A stretch of DNA of 13,715 nucleotides from CAZWVA01 sp964636885. GTDB taxonomy: Bacteria; Desulfobacterota_D; UBA1144; Nemesobacterales; CSP1-2. Positions 13,612-13,715 of the stretch are shown here, piece after piece. Every line of letters begins with the position of its first letter. The first letter of the stretch is position 1. A program made the position numbers and the translations under genes. The stretch lies in NCBI GenBank assembly GCA_964636885.1, contig CAZWVA010000069.1:1-13715 (forward strand), in the 5' to 3' direction. A model generated the notes under the pieces. That model was given only the letters and a program-made list of their open reading frames with translations. It was not told the DNA's origin and ran no database searches.

Positions 13612-13715
13612 TCACCTCCACATCTTAGTTGTTAACTCCTTAATAGGATCTATTTCTCTCTTCTCCTTGCCTACATACACACAACGGGTTTTACCTCCGT
13701 AGGTGAAGTAGGCAT
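13612..13715 (-). CDS. Partial small gene upstream of the integrase (start beyond window)
   Basis: An open frame runs in from the right edge for 33 codons and stops six bases before the integrase ATG, its end overlapping the integrase ribosome site. The visible residues are AYFTYGGKTRCVYVGKEKRE, followed by IDPIKELTTKMWR. The pattern 'Y-x-x-Y-G-G-K-x-R-x-x-Y-V-G-K' recalls short basic proteins often found beside integrases and transposases in mobile elements, but the match is from memory and the fragment is short. Tight coupling to the integrase suggests one operon and makes a real gene more likely than a chance frame. Function is unknown. Confidence 0.5.
   Translation of the reverse strand, partial: AYFTYGGKTRCVYVGKEKREIDPIKELTTKMWR

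Noticed and set aside
1..13715. CRISPR array, insertion sequence or rRNA
   Set aside because: I saw no regularly spaced repeats of 25-40 bases, no transposase with terminal inverted repeats, and no rRNA-like sequence on either strand.

Overview
The window reads as chromosome from a Gram-negative (diderm) bacterium of mid-range GC content, with heavy use of AGG/AGA and ATA codons. The diderm call rests on an AsmA/YdbH-type protein paired with an outer-membrane-type lipoprotein. The lipoprotein's N-terminus (CAIVTVNIYFPAEEV) joined to a DUF1318 domain is, from memory, a deltaproteobacterial-style arrangement (Desulfobacterota, Dadabacteria and relatives). The lineage is an inference; no phylogenetic marker is present.

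Left part (1-1303). A 49-residue single-span membrane protein has its own TTGACA promoter and lies downstream of mobA, which makes the molybdenum guanine dinucleotide cofactor. Both are on the minus strand. A 250-bp divergent promoter region separates mobA from the next gene.

Envelope block (1304-5993, plus strand). A 1149-residue AsmA-superfamily protein resembling YdbH is followed 7 bases later by a lipoprotein. That lipoprotein appears to combine in one chain the roles of E. coli YnbE (outer-membrane lipoprotein) and YdbL (DUF1318). This looks like an inter-membrane lipid-transport bridge. A single-domain response regulator follows under its own putative promoter and ends at a bidirectional terminator.

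Nitrogen block (6098-7995, minus strand). A glnB-glnA operon has a textbook sigma-54 promoter and, 75-125 bases upstream of the predicted start site, a cluster of four GCTTAA motifs inside a direct repeat. This suggests activator-dependent nitrogen control.

Flavoprotein and membrane block (8214-12023). A divergent, uncharacterised nitroreductase-like protein on the plus strand faces a minus-strand series: dedA (VTT membrane protein), a luciferase-like flavin monooxygenase, and a small four-helix 'phage holin 4_2' family membrane protein.

Right part (12024-13715). A 407-base gene-free stretch holds two operator-like inverted repeats, a nested hairpin/terminator on the minus strand and a tRNA promoter. 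It is followed by tRNA-Ala(CGC) and, six bases after its 3' end, the stop codon of a complete tyrosine recombinase. The geometry marks the left end of an integrative element that continues past the right edge, including a partial small gene overlapping the integrase ribosome-binding site.
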